From the NCBI GenBank assembly GCA_009741485.1, contig CM019227.1, forward strand, positions 11,323,647 through 11,387,646: a DNA stretch of 64,000 nt, read 5' to 3'. Positions 37,045 through 49,150 of this stretch are shown piece by piece. Every line of letters starts with the position of its first letter. The first letter of the stretch is position 1. The translations under genes were made by a program, and so were the position numbers. The stretch comes from Malurus cyaneus samueli. Taxonomy: Eukaryota; Chordata; Aves; Passeriformes; Maluridae. Under the pieces are notes generated by a model. That model saw only the letters and a program-made list of their open reading frames with translations. It searched no databases and had not been told where the DNA came from.

Positions 37045-39391
37045 GAGCCATGATGATATTTTCAATTCTGTGTTACTCATCTCTCCCACCTTAATTCTAG
37101 GTTGTTAGAAACTCCATGCAGGGGGAGGAGAGAGAAAGCTGCGAACGCATACATTTTGCAAAATATCATCCCCAGGAATCGAGAATGTTTTTCAAAATTT
37201 GTCTGAGAATGAAATATGTCTTGCAAGATCATAATCAATCACTGAAAGTACCTCATCTGGAAATGCAAGTGAATAGAACCACGCTGCAAAAACTTCCCAC
37301 GAACAGTGTCTGCAACAAACCAGACCATGAAGATTTCTGAGCATGCAAAACAAGTCACGAGATGTTTCTTGAATTCCTTCCATCCATCTTTTGATGACAT
37401 CTAACTCCAAACAGGGGAGTCAGGTGTTGCCCCACACGTCTGTCATTGGCCTGAAAACTGAGCACAATGCAGCAAGGAATGGCCCCAGCAGCCTTTGTTC
37501 CCTTTTCCTGTACAACACCTGAAACAGAAAAAAAACCCAAACAGCTCCTCCCAGCACTCTCCTAAGAACACACCAATTCCACACATGAGACTGTACAACC
37601 TGGGTCCAAAGAGTCATTAAAAGGCAATGGCAGCTCCATATTGACTAAACTGCATCATTAGATCCGCAATACACAAATTTATTCCTATCGTTGCCATTCC
37701 TGGGAACAGAGCAGTATGTCTAGAGTTCTGATGGCAGGAGGCCCCAGAACCTCTGGAGCACATCCTAGAGAACAGGGGGAAGCAATGTGTGAGAGCACTC
37801 TTAGTTAAGAATTGAATGGAAATGCGTCTCCAAAGCAGAATTCCAAGGGGAAAAGAGAGGAAAGTGACTGTAGGAGTATTTGCTGCAGTGCTCATTGTCC
37901 AGGTGGCTCTGCCATGCCAAAGCCCATTCCTGAGAAATGTCAAGAACCATCATAATATGACACCACAGAGGCACCAGGACTGCTGGGGCTGCATATTTTG
38001 CCCTATGTCAGGTGGAAGACCTTTGTGTTGGCTAAATCTATATCATACCCTTTCAGTCATGCATCATTACCTCAAATAACTTTTGAATTGGAGTCGACTT
38101 CTAAGGGTAAATGAACCAAAACCTTCTCCTTCATTGCTGGTTAAAGCTTTTAGCAGACGAGAACTAAGAATTTTCTTTGCTGACAAGGTAGTACATCATT
38201 TCAAGATGAAGTGTAACACTGAATAACCACCATTACTGTTGCCACTTTACAGTAATCTGTTTCTCTATAATTTTATTTATTGACGTAATTTTACACATTC
38301 AGTGTTGAACGTTCCATTTTGGTTTTCAGAGTTGGTTTTCTAAAATATGCATATTTTCTTCATTCCTTATGCAAAAGTCAGGTATTTTTAAATATTTCCA
38401 ATTAATGAAATACGAGCACTCCTCTGTAAAATTAAGACAAATAATAAAGTCACTGAACTAAATAGCTTTGTCAGATGGATATTAAGGTGTCCAAAATGAC
38501 TCTGTTGAGCTCACTGGAGGATGTCTGATTCTCTAAGCCAGTAAAACTAAACTCATGCTGCATTTATATTCTTCAGGAGGTTAAACCTGTGGCTACTGAG
38601 AACATTTGACTAATAACAAAGATCCCACCAAAGCTGTGTTTGGCAGCACATTTATATTTAGTTATATTTTGTCCTTCATCAGTTTCGCTTCCTTCCTCAC
38701 AAGGTCTAAGAAAAGACTTGAAAAGCATGAATCAGCCCTTCTGGATTTCAAGAATAAATGCTGTAAATGATGTGAAGAGCCAGTACACTGTCATTCAGGC
38801 AGTCTGATTAAAACATTATGAACCCACAGCTCTGCATTTCCAACCCAGGCTGTACTGTAGGAATGACAGCAGTTATCACGTTCAGTGCAGAGCTACGGCA
38901 CTCAGGGCAGAGTGACAGAATCAAATGCATCCATTCAGGGATGATGAACTTGTTTCTGTAATCATCTACACTCCTAGGCAGATGGGAAAAGTAAATTTTC
39001 ATAAATACTTGAGACACTGGATTTTAAGTTCGAGGAACTGGTCCTGAACGTGTGAAGAGCAAACCAGAAACATCTGTTCAGAATCTAATAAAGATTAAAC
39101 AGTCAATTGCTACCAGTAAATGTAAATATCCCATTTGGTCTCTGTATGGTTTATGTGCTGCTCAGTCTTCAGCTTGGTTTAGTGCTTCAGCAAAGTGTGG
39201 GAGGGAGGGAGAAACTCTTCTGTAGCTGACAGCAGTGGTGGTACCACAACCACGAACGCTGAGCTGGTTTTGTCTCAGTGCTCTTTGAGTTGCAGCCAGG
39301 CAGGCACACAGAGCAGCTCCCTGCCCATGACAGCTCCTGCAGATTCTGACTAGAAAGCTTGGATACTTTGCAAGCATTTAGAACCTAATGC

Positions 39392-39416
39392 TCTTTCTTT
39401 TTTTTTTTTTTTTTTT
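39392..39416. repeat. Long poly-T run
   Basis: TCTTTC is followed by nineteen or so T ending at 39416, the longest homopolymer in the window. No recognisable retrotransposed body adjoins it on the side where a minus-strand insertion would place one. Confidence 0.92.
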
Positions 39417-40922
39417 GCCCTCTCCAATAAAAATGCCATAAACAGAAAAAATGCCTGCTTTTGCCAGAGATGCTCCCTATTAAGTGCACAACTGAACAAC
39501 AGGTACAGTGGTGCCTTTCAATCTCAGGCCCGCAGCTCTGCTGGTGGCAAAATGTGATTGCTTGTGAAGTTTAATTGATTTCTCTAAAGGTCTGAAAGTC
39601 TGTTGTTCCTTTAAATTATTGATGGGTGCACTTGGGTTACTGTGTGTGCACTGCTGTCCTCGATACTGGCTAGGCTGGAAAATGGGGCTGATTACCTCTG
39701 CATCTAAATGGCTCTGCTTGATTAGGTCACTTGGCCCTGCTGGCACTTTGCAGGAGCTTTGGGTGGGCTCCCCCTCACCCTCCCAGCTCCAGCTTCACCA
39801 GTGATGTTCTGGTTTCATAAATTGTCCCTCCAGTTTTCAACAGAGCAGATCGGACTGCAGCCTGACACAAAGGCTGATGCGAAGTGCTCAGTATTGCTTC
39901 TGACACTCCAGAGGAACCCAAACAGGGAAAACAGCCCAGTGCAGCTCTCTCGAGGTGCACCTCTACTTGTTCTGCTTGGAAGTAGGCTGAGGCACCTCAA
40001 GACACTCTGAAGTGTGCCACCCTTCTGGGTTTTCTGGTCCATGAGCATTTCTGCATGAAAAGATGTTAACCTCTTTACCCCCATCCAGGCTGGTAAGTAG
40101 CAAACTGGGGAAATGTGCCCCAAAGCGAATCTGGTTTCAAAATAACCATCAAAAACAATGGACTGTCCTGTCTCCTCCCTGGAAAAATACTTATATTATA
40201 TATAAAACATGTAGTGTATGTTCATAGGAGCAACCAAGTGAGAGTTTAAAGAGATGGACAGACAAGGGAAAGCTTGGCAGGTGGGGCTGTGAAACACAAA
40301 TAAATTAGAGAAAGAAAGAAAATTAAATCACAATAGGCTTTGCCTGTGAGACAGGGGAATGCTATGGAACCCAGAAAGTTATGCAAAGAAATTAATTAGA
40401 GTCTTTACTAGAGGCTAATTAAAAGGGGGAAATTAACCCCATGATTCTTGTAGAATCTTGCTCTGTGGAGTTTTAACACCTCTCCAGTCCCTCCTGACAA
40501 ACAAAGCAATATGTTTCCCCCAGGAGAGCTGACCAGCTTGAAGTCTTGGTCTGCTGGAGACACATTTAAGTCTGACTGAGGCTGAACTTTCAGTTCTGGG
40601 TGGGCAGACACCAAGCCCAATTCCTGCTAAAGACTAAACCACCCAGAGTAACTGCACCTCCTTCACCAGGGACCTCTGTGGGAACCATGGACCAGGAGCA
40701 ATCCGGGCCTTCACAAACTGTTCACTTCATTTCCTTTCATATTTTATTGTTTCTCAGATTTGCCTCCAAACACACCAAGTGTAGGATCTGCCTTTTGCTC
40801 AGGAACCAAACATTCGATGCAAAGCCCAAATGTCACGGATCATTTCTATTTGCAAAGCCCTGAACAATATTAATCACCCAGAACTGCTCCTGTTTGCTCT
40901 CACCAGAATGGGCAGCACCAGG

Positions 40923-40982
40923 AATTTGGGGAAGAGGATGCAGGGAAAACAATTTGGAGAAGAGAATGCAGGGAAAACAATT
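40923..40982. repeat. 28-bp tandem duplication
   Basis: Copy 1 (40923-40950) and copy 2 (40951-40978) match at 26 of 28 bases, each starting AATTTGG and ending GCAGGGAAAAC. The first bases of a third copy (AATTT) follow. Confidence 0.95.
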
Positions 40983-41290
40983 TCTTCTGGCGTAGGAGGA
41001 AGGCTACACTGCAATAGGTTCAGAGACAAAACCATAAAGCTTTCTGCAGGAAAGCTGGTGGAACACAGACCTGCCCACAGAACATCCCCCACCAGAAATC
41101 AATGTGAAGGATGCCTGGTCAGTGGCTACAGTGTTAAGCTGCTGTCTAGTCCTCCATTTCTCTTAATAAACACAAGATCCTGTCACAATTTTCTTTTCAC
41201 GTGTTGGCATTTCAAATGTGTTGCTTACAAAGGTCATCTGTGTTTGGGGGAAAATAGTCTAATTGATTTTATTATTGCAGAAAAATAGAA

Positions 41291-43840
41291 TAACCAATTG
41301 CACCTTTGTTTGCAGATTTAAAAAAAAAACAAAATTAATGGTTGCACAGAGCTGAATTAAGCACTTAAAGTTCAGTCTACAAAATGCTGACAGTGTAAGC
41401 TTAGATCAATACCAAAACAATTTACACCTTAGGAGCACTGGCTCTGGTTATTAACTAGTAATTATGCCAGGTTTGCTGTTAAATTGCTTTAACTGTTTCC
41501 AAGGTGTAACTGAGTTATGGCAGCACTTGTTAACACTGTCAGAGAGGGAGATCAAGCACAGTCCCAGGGTGTAACACCTTCCACAGTCGCAGCTTTGGCT
41601 GGTCACAACTGTCCAGTCCATCTGATCCTGCACTCCCCTGACCTCCTGCTCTGCTGTGGAACTCCTACAGCTCAGCTTGTGGGTCTTCTACACACTGCAA
41701 GGTGTTCAGCAGGGTGAGGAAACTTCTCCTGGGTAAGAAACTGCAGCCAGCATGAGCCCCTGCTTAGCCCCACACTCTAAAATTGCTAACGTCTTTCCAA
41801 TATTTTCACAAATTGTAGGGAATGGCAACAAACCTTGGACTTTGTCTCCAGACCAGAATCACTATTCTTCTCAAAAACAAAAGTCCAGAGCTTGGCTTTG
41901 GCCCACTGCAAGACAAATGTTTTTCTCAGTTAGTAAATGGATTTCCCAAACAATAATGTGGAGATACAAACATTGCAAGTTTTCTTATAAGCAAAAGCAA
42001 AGTTTAAAAGCCCTTCCCATTAAGATCCCTTTGTATCCTGCATTTATCCTGCAACAGCTGCTGAAATGAATCTCCTCGGTCATGGAAGGACCAGCTCCTC
42101 CTTCACGTATTACCTGAGTGATGATGAAAAATGCAAAAACAAGTTTATGCCAAAGACAGATAAAGCAGAGCAATGTGCGAGGAAATCTGCTGTTAATCAA
42201 ATTGGACCAGCAAGACTCAGAAAAGGAGAATTAATTGCCTGCTCCAGAACACACTCTCTGTCCCCTGTGCCTGGCTTTCACAAAAATACATTGGCACACT
42301 AATCCTGCAAGTAACGGAGGAGTGTGTTTAATAATGCATAAATCAATGTGTACCAAAGACTCACCTGAGTGTACTACAGCGTGTTCACACTATCATCTCC
42401 TCTAATTAATAACTCCTGCTGGGGGCTTCACCTCCCTCTGCTTTCCACAAAAACGCAGCCAACACTTTATCAATAGAACATGCACAATCAAAATCCAAAA
42501 AAGTTATTAGTCTCACACTTGCTGATTATCCCTATAGCTGTATATTTGTATAAAAAAGAAGAACAGATGAGAAGAATCAGCCCAAACACTTTACAGACAT
42601 CAGGTCCCTCACCACATCTTCCTCAGCTGATGATTTAACATTATCCACCACTGCACACAGGTTTTTGACAGCTTATTAAGACCAGCTTTAAACGGAGAGA
42701 GGTAATATAAGACAAATTGATTGGGTGAATATGGCTGAATTAATCACTACAGAATTTCATCTGCAGATTTCTTTTTAAGCTATACAGAAAGCCTTGGTCA
42801 TTTGCTTGGTGAAAAGGGAAAATAGCTTCACCCTATTTGCTGGTTTTAATCAGCCTGGTTTGTTGCCAAACATTATTTGAAGATGGGGTCAAAAGAAGAC
42901 ATCACAAGGTGAGCTCTCACAAAATAGCACAGCTCAGCCAACAACGTGATGATAATTTTTTAGAGTGGAATGGTTCTTTAGGTATGGGAAATATGATTTT
43001 GTGGGGTAAACACATTACCCAGCTGGGTACCCCAACTTAGGGGACCTTCCCTGTACCATCAACAGCAGGAGGGAGTCACAAACTCTGCACCTGCCATGGC
43101 ACTTTCCTGGCCGCACAGATTAGCTCCATCCCTGTCTTTGTGTGCTGATATTTCTCTACCAAAATACTCATGAAGATGAAGATATTTGAGTTAGGAAGAG
43201 TGAGCTCAACCTGCTGAAGGCCTGAGTTCTCCAGACTCCAGCAAATGCTCAGTACCTTGAAAAGTGGAACTTTTCACCGATAAGATTCAGAATCTCAAAA
43301 CACAAACATCAGAAATAATTACAAGTAAAAACTTGCTGGCATGTCTCAAAGGGAAACCATCAATTCTAATTAAATCCCTTCTTTTGCCACAGATTCCTAC
43401 TTCCCCTGAAAAATTTGGCATCTCCTGGCTCTTGTGAAATATATTGACTGACAATACAGAAGCAAGAGTAATAAGAAAATTCTCTCACTCGGGACTTTTA
43501 AAGTCATTTAGTCTGAGGAAAATTTTAGAATGCTGTTATAACCTTCTGATAATTGTAACACACAGTTCCCAAGCAGAAATGTCTCAGACATTCAAGGAAA
43601 AGAAAAGCAAACACACTGTCAAATATGTCAATTTCTTGAGCTGATTTTTTCTTCGAGAAACGTGACCAGAAAGTCCAAAACCAAGATTGCTATGTCGATA
43701 AGAATCCCAAATCCTATCTACTAAGTACTATAAATTGGACACTTATTTGGGCTTCAAAGATAAAAAAAAGAAAGAGGGTTTAGACAGGACAGATTAGCTT
43801 TGCAAACCAGAATTCTTCCTTTACATAAAATGAATTATTT
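41291..43840. other. AT-rich non-coding stretch
   Basis: This is AT-rich sequence with short A runs. A small perfect palindrome lies at 43258-43276. Frames are about 105 codons or shorter, with no recognised product. I see no repeat array or RNA gene. Confidence 0.5.
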
Positions 43841-44745
43841 GATAAAAGATTAGGTTGTTTACGAAGGAGTCAGCACTCGCCTTAAGCATTTCCCTGTCTG
43901 CTGAGCACTGTGACAGCGTGGGCACACCCCGAGGATCCCATCCTACACACCCCAAGAGATGGCCTTTTCCTCATCCCAGCCTGCTCTGCTGGGCTCCAGG
44001 TCCCACTCTGACAAGGTTTCAGTCTTTGTTTTATTGCCCGGTGCAGACAGACAGCCACACACACAGTGATGACATTTGCCAGCAGCAAATCCCTTCCTGC
44101 CCTACTCTCACATGGCACTGCTGTCCATGGAAATTGGGATTTCCCCTTGCTGCTTCTTTTAATCCGTGCAGTACTTGACTACTGCAAATCAGTATTAATT
44201 CAAAATTATTAATTCAAAAATCTATCGAATATTCAAAACAAGTGGAAGAGGCAACGTGCAGAACTACCAGCTCCCACCATTTTATCTCAGCCTCCCAAAG
44301 GCTCTGGAACCAAACTCAGGAACCATGTGACTGAACCACATTTGGGAAAAAAAAAACCAAAACAACAAATATTAATTATATCAAGACACTTTTAAACAGA
44401 GCTTGTCCTCAAATTGGGGAAATAACAAATGGTTTTCAGGACTGGGGAGGGACTTCATTGCTGACCTTTTATTTTGAGAACTGGCAGTGATTAAATCACT
44501 TTTTTGTGGCTGCAAACCTCACTTCTGAGAGCAGACAATCGGTCCATTTTGCTTGTTTTGCTCTACAAAATTTTCTCTTGGCTGGAGAAAGTGTATTTGC
44601 CCAGGTCAGTGCAGTTCTCCTTCTACTCTTTCTTCACATTATTTCCCATCCATCTTACAGAACTGGGTGGAGGCAGTCCCATGCCCATCATGGAAAAACC
44701 ATCCCCCAGTTCTTGCACAAAACGTGTCAAGTACCCAAAGCCTTA

Positions 44746-44767
44746 TTTTTTTGTTGTTGTTGTTGTT
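44746..44767. repeat. T-rich run with (TTG)5
   Basis: A run of T is followed by five TTG trinucleotides and then TTATT. This is the longest trinucleotide microsatellite I saw in the window. Confidence 0.9.
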
Positions 44768-45176
44768 ATTTAGCATAAAGGAGGTTTGAGTCCAAAGGAG
44801 TAGGTTCGTTATTCGTCAAATATGCTCAGAAAACCTTCTCCAAAAAGAAAAAAAAAAAAATCCTGGGCCACGTGTATTTCTCTGCAGCTTTTGCTATGTG
44901 CTAATAGACAGGGATTGACTTTGTGAAATTGCTGCAGCAAGCTGAGAATGATGCATGAAGTGAGGGATTCTGCCCAATGCACAGAGAATATGGATGTGTT
45001 ATGTTTCTTGCTGTGCATTGCACAGACACACAATATTCATCTCAGTCAGAGCAGCAGCCAGTAAAGCCTCCACAGCCCAAACTTTGTGCAAAACCTGATG
45101 CAGAAGCCCTGCAAAGCTGGTGGCTCACTCCTCATGGAGCCCTGCTGAGGAGGGGGACAAATGTGTGCAAATAAAC

Positions 45177-45208
45177 GGGAGGGGAGGGGGAGCAAAGGGC
45201 AGCAGGGG
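45177..45208 (+). other. Canonical G-quadruplex motif
   Basis: Four G-runs occur on the plus strand: GGG, then GGGG, then GGGGG, each separated by a single A, then after a six-base loop GGG at 45197-45199. A further GGGG follows at 45205. This fits the usual G3+ with loops of 1 to 7 rule. Short single-base loops favour a stable parallel fold by established knowledge of such motifs. Confidence 0.75.
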
Positions 45209-46470
45209 AACCAAAAACCAGCATCGAGGGTACAAGCAGCTCTGTGAGGATCAATTCTCATCATTGTGAGCACAAAGGCACTGTGGAGATGCACAGGAGG
45301 GTTCAGCTCACACAAGAGCAGCAGAGATGTGTGTGCAGAGCCTGGAGACCTGAGCAGAGTATGCCAGGGCAGGAAGGGTGGGGATGTGGCAGGGCCAGCA
45401 GGCCACACCACCCCAAAGGGAACACTGGCAGTGACTTTAAACTGTGCATAACTCTGATTTCCCTCCTCAGCCACTCCTTGTTGCTCTCAGATGCCCACCA
45501 TATACCTGGCAGTGCAGGAAAGGCTTGAGGAGGGTGACAGCTGCCTCCCATCAAACTGCTGCTTCATCAAACAGTTAATCCATTTTCCCAGTGCTCCTGC
45601 ATCTGGAAAAAGACCACAACCACCTCTATGGGAACAGCCTCCCCTTCCAAACAAGTGCTGCTGCAGGGCTGCTCCTTCCCTATACTCCACATTTCTCTTT
45701 TGTGCCACAAGGGCACTGAGCTATCAAACCAGGCAATCTCCCCTTTTCCCACCGGCCCCACCTGCCCAGGAGCACAGCCTGAGACATCCCTGGCTGCCTC
45801 CTCCACCTGACCTACATCTCTTTTTAAAGGATTATTCAGCTTTTTGCAAAAACAGGTGGATTTCCACCAGAGAGGGGATTCTGTCTCCATCTGTACTGGG
45901 ATTTCTAGAGTGCATCTTCACAAGAGCTCAAACACAACATTACCTCTTTGTAAGGACAAAGCATTTGCCCCTCTCTTTCCTCTCTTGGCCCCATTGCTCC
46001 CCTGTAGCATCCCAGGTCTTCCTTGATCACTCCTTGCCCCACACCCTGCTGAGACTTTCACTCTCCAAACACCAGACCAGTTTATTTTGCATAAGGAGTA
46101 TGAACTGTGAGTGCACAGTTCTGCTGCATGGGAAAAACAGTTTTGTATGGGACTGGAGGTGTGAGAGAACAGCACTGAATAATAAGAGCCTGGAACAAGG
46201 TGCATGCTGACCTACAGCTGCCCTTCCTGCTCTCAGTCACAGCAGTGAGTCCCTTTGCGAATCCATGTTGAAATACCTCCTTTCTCAGGACCCAGAGAAA
46301 ATATCAAATGGATAAAAAGCAAAATCACAGCCTTCCTTTTTCTGTCCCTGCACATGCAGGACATACCCCCTGTGTCTCTGTGGGAGGGTGTAAAGGAGCC
46401 TCAGCGTGACCCTGGGAGCTCACTGGCCACATCAGTGATTCTGTGCTTGGTGCCACAGGCTGCCTGACCT

Positions 46471-49140
46471 GCATTTCAAAGAAACAAAACATTTTTGTTA
46501 TTCTGGAGACTCAGCTCATTACAGAGCACTGCTCTCGCAGCAATCTGTGAGCAGCTCAGCTCCCAGGACAGATGGAAAGTCAGTGGTGCTGTACAGCTGA
46601 TATGCTGCTTGCTGGTGATGCTAAATTCTTGTGGAAAACTAAATAGCAAGACATGCTCAGCAGCAAAAAGAACAAAACAATCCAACCTGATGAAAATTCT
46701 GTGTCTCTGCTCTCAATAATGCTAAAAAAACAAAGAAAAAAAAAAGAAGGCTAACAGTATGGGCTTTTTTTTTTTTCTTTTTTTAATTGTCATTTTGCTA
46801 ACAAATTACACCAAGAATTCTTCCTTCCAAAAACCATCTATACCACTCTTCATCTCTGATTCTCAGTCCACCACCAGATGCAATTAAGATGCTGACTGAA
46901 AACTGAACCCACATTGTTTGGCTTTCAGAGAACGATGGTATCATGTAACGGAATCCTTTAATATTTACAGCGTTGAAGGAACATAAGTTAAAATCCATTT
47001 TCTTTCTTTCTATTTCTGCATTCTGCACATTCTCTTTATGACTTTTGCATAGAAGTTATGAAACTTCTCTGGAGGAAGAGCACAGCTAAGGGAGTTCCTT
47101 GGTTGAAGATTTCACATTAGTTTTGCAGGCATGTTCATTCTAGGATTTGAAGACAGAATTAAAAATCTCTGGTCCAAAAGCAAAACTGAAGCTAGGCATT
47201 TAAAATATGAGTGTTGGTATTAGGCAATTACTTTTCCTTCAGTTTCTAAAATGTTGCATAAATTGTTAATAACCCTGCACTGAGGAAATAATTTCATCAT
47301 ATATGATTAGCTCTTTTCTGAAGGAAATAGCAGAGTGAAAAGTACAAATTGACAGAATTCTACTATTTTTCCTCTTTAGAGTTGCAGATCAACATATTCA
47401 TCTCCTCTTCTTCCCTCTCTAATTATCATGCAATGGCATGTCTTGAAGAAGAGAAATGGTCTGTTCATTTCTGTGACAAGTGAAGCAATTCCTTGACATG
47501 TAACTACAAAATACTTGGGAATCCATAAAGCACAAAAAAAAATAACCCATAAAAATGTAGATAGCACCAGTTCTTCATGCTGACAGAGCCTAAAATTAAA
47601 AACTGAAAGTCTAGAATAACTGCACAGAACCTACACACAGGAATGAAAAGCTGAAGGGAGCACAGCCTCATCTCGTTTTATCTAAAGATTACTGCCATCC
47701 ACCCACCAGCACCTGTGACCGCCAGAGCCACATGTTCTCAGACAAAAATTACTCATTTTGGAATTGTCTCATTTTCCTTAAAGGCTCAGAGGAAGAAGAG
47801 TAATTCAACAGTTTACAGCGAACTGGCCACATCTTGCAAAAAGCTGCAAACACCATCTTAATTAACACCACACACAGTTACCTCTGCTCATCTAACTTCC
47901 CAGAGCCTGATACCAGCCCTGACAGGTTTTCATAACAATAAAATGCAATAAATGAATTTATGTCCTGAAGGACTCTAAGCTGCAATGTCACAAAGCCGTG
48001 AAAGATAAACGATGTCTTAACTAATTTTCTGATTTATTATTCCCCCAACTTCGCTCATTTTGTGATGGGGAGAGCTCATTTTTCTATTTGACAGATAATA
48101 TCTGTGTCAACCCTGTTAATAGCTACTGTTACCATCACAGGAGCGTGTTTGTGAAAATAAGTGCAGTTCCATTGTGACACTGACCTCACAGCACTTCAGT
48201 TTTATTACAAGCACAGGATCTGTCAGTAACAAAAATTGATGCACTTACCCACAGATTCTGCTTGTCCGCCACTAGCATTTTATTCATTTTTCTTTTTCAG
48301 AAGTTCATCTTTAGGCAAGGGCAGATTCATGGTTTAAATTACTGTCTTGACACATCATCTGTTGCTTTGTAAATTCGTACAAAGAACATAATTTCCACAG
48401 TCTTTAGGAGATAAAGGATTACTGTTAACCATCACTGCGGGCACTGTGCTGATCTGAATTCAACGTGAACTGTGTAAACCTAAATGGACTTACAACTGGC
48501 TCTTTGAAAGATTGCCTCATCAAACATTCAGACTGAGAATAATCTGAATTCACTAACCCCATCCAATGCTAATAAGATGCTTTTAGGTGTCAGGACTCAA
48601 CAGATGAATTTTAGAGTGAGACTTTCCAAACCTCAGCTGTCTGAAACAGAGGAGTTTTTAGTATTTAATGGGAGTGTGTTTATGCCAAAATACTGAAATT
48701 CTGTCTGCAGGTGCACTTTGTTGGGGCAGTATTTTTGAGATATAGCTATCTGAGCAACTTGCTGGCTTTTTCAAGCTAATTTTAAAACCTTTCTAATCTG
48801 CCACTTTGCTCAGAAGTTGGAGTGAGCTGCTTACCAACAGGAGAGAGACATCAAGAGAAAAGAACCATCCCTGTATGACATCCTCTTAAGCCAAAGGAAG
48901 CAGCTAACCATTGAAAACCCTTCTTTTCCCACAAAGGTACATTAAATTCAACATATGCACTGTGGTTAGGGGGTGATTGACTGCCTTGTGCTCAGTTCTG
49001 AAGTTTGTACAAAGCATTTTGCCTTCCCAGTTGCTTTGCAATCCATCCTGTTTTACTCTGTCATAAACACCTGCTGTTCAGACAACTGCATTTAAGATGG
49101 GCTTAAACATCATAACATTGGGCTAAAACACCATAATATA
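46471..49140. other. AT-rich non-coding stretch
   Basis: This is AT-rich DNA beginning with an A-tract/T-tract inverted repeat (46724-46784) and a short TTTC repeat near 46998-47010. Frames are about 76 codons or shorter. The 48000-48160 part has the AT-rich, homeobox-word-rich texture seen in conserved non-coding elements. Confidence 0.5.
46724..46784. repeat. A-tract / T-tract imperfect hairpin
   Basis: A-rich DNA (46724-46748, with single C and G interruptions) is followed after a loop of about 14 bases by T-rich DNA (46765-46784). The G at 46749 and C at 46764 close the stem, and most A pairs with T over about 20 positions with a few mismatches or wobbles. Confidence 0.8.
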
Positions 49141-49150
49141 GGTCTTAAAT
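49099..49150. repeat. 21-bp diverged tandem repeat
   Basis: Copies at 49099-49119 and 49120-49140 match at 17 of 21 bases, starting GGGCTTAAACATCATAACA and GGGCTAAAACACCATAATA. A third copy begins at 49141 (GGTCTTAAAT). It lies at the junction of AT-rich and GC-richer DNA. Confidence 0.85.

Larger units (their letters stand above)
35421..39130. other. AT-rich non-coding stretch
   Basis: This AT-rich stretch contains a possible antisense SINE at 36676-36765, an octamer at 36986 and a POU-like palindrome at 37033. Frames are about 108 codons or shorter. The 104-codon plus frame at 36189-36503 is basic and has no recognised domain. The 38260-38480 part is very AT-rich. Confidence 0.5.
39131..41290. 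other. Mixed-composition non-coding stretch
   Basis: The stretch has a long poly-T run (39392-39416) and a 28-bp tandem duplication (40923-40982). Frames reach 152 codons (40830-41288 plus), which includes the duplicated DNA, and none is recognised. A CTGGAAAATGGGG word near 39677 loosely resembles MIR but is too short to call. Confidence 0.5.
43841..46470. other. GC-richer block with the longest open frame and a G-quadruplex motif
   Basis: This CpG-poor block holds a TTG repeat (44751-44765), a poly-A run (44850-44862), a G-quadruplex motif (45177-45199) and many overlapping frames on both strands. The longest, 239 codons at 45491-46210 plus, is rich in Ser, Leu, Pro and Cys. It has no recognised domain, and minus-strand frames (45567-45890, 45918-46205) are open over the same DNA. 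I judge it more likely a chance frame than a gene, but it cannot be fully excluded. Confidence 0.5.

Noticed and set aside
39392..39416. Poly-T run as the tail of a minus-strand processed pseudogene
   Set aside because: No recognisable gene-derived sequence or poly-A signal lies on the side required, and no target-site duplication is visible.
39641..39745. Sense-strand MIR fragment around GGAAAATGGGGCTGATTACCT
   Set aside because: The match is limited to about 20 bases with mismatches, and the flanks do not follow the MIR order.
45491..46210. 239-codon open frame as a protein-coding gene
   Set aside because: It has no recognisable domain, an unusual Ser/Pro/Cys-rich composition, overlapping open frames antisense, and no visible splice or promoter context. 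It is kept as a finding only.
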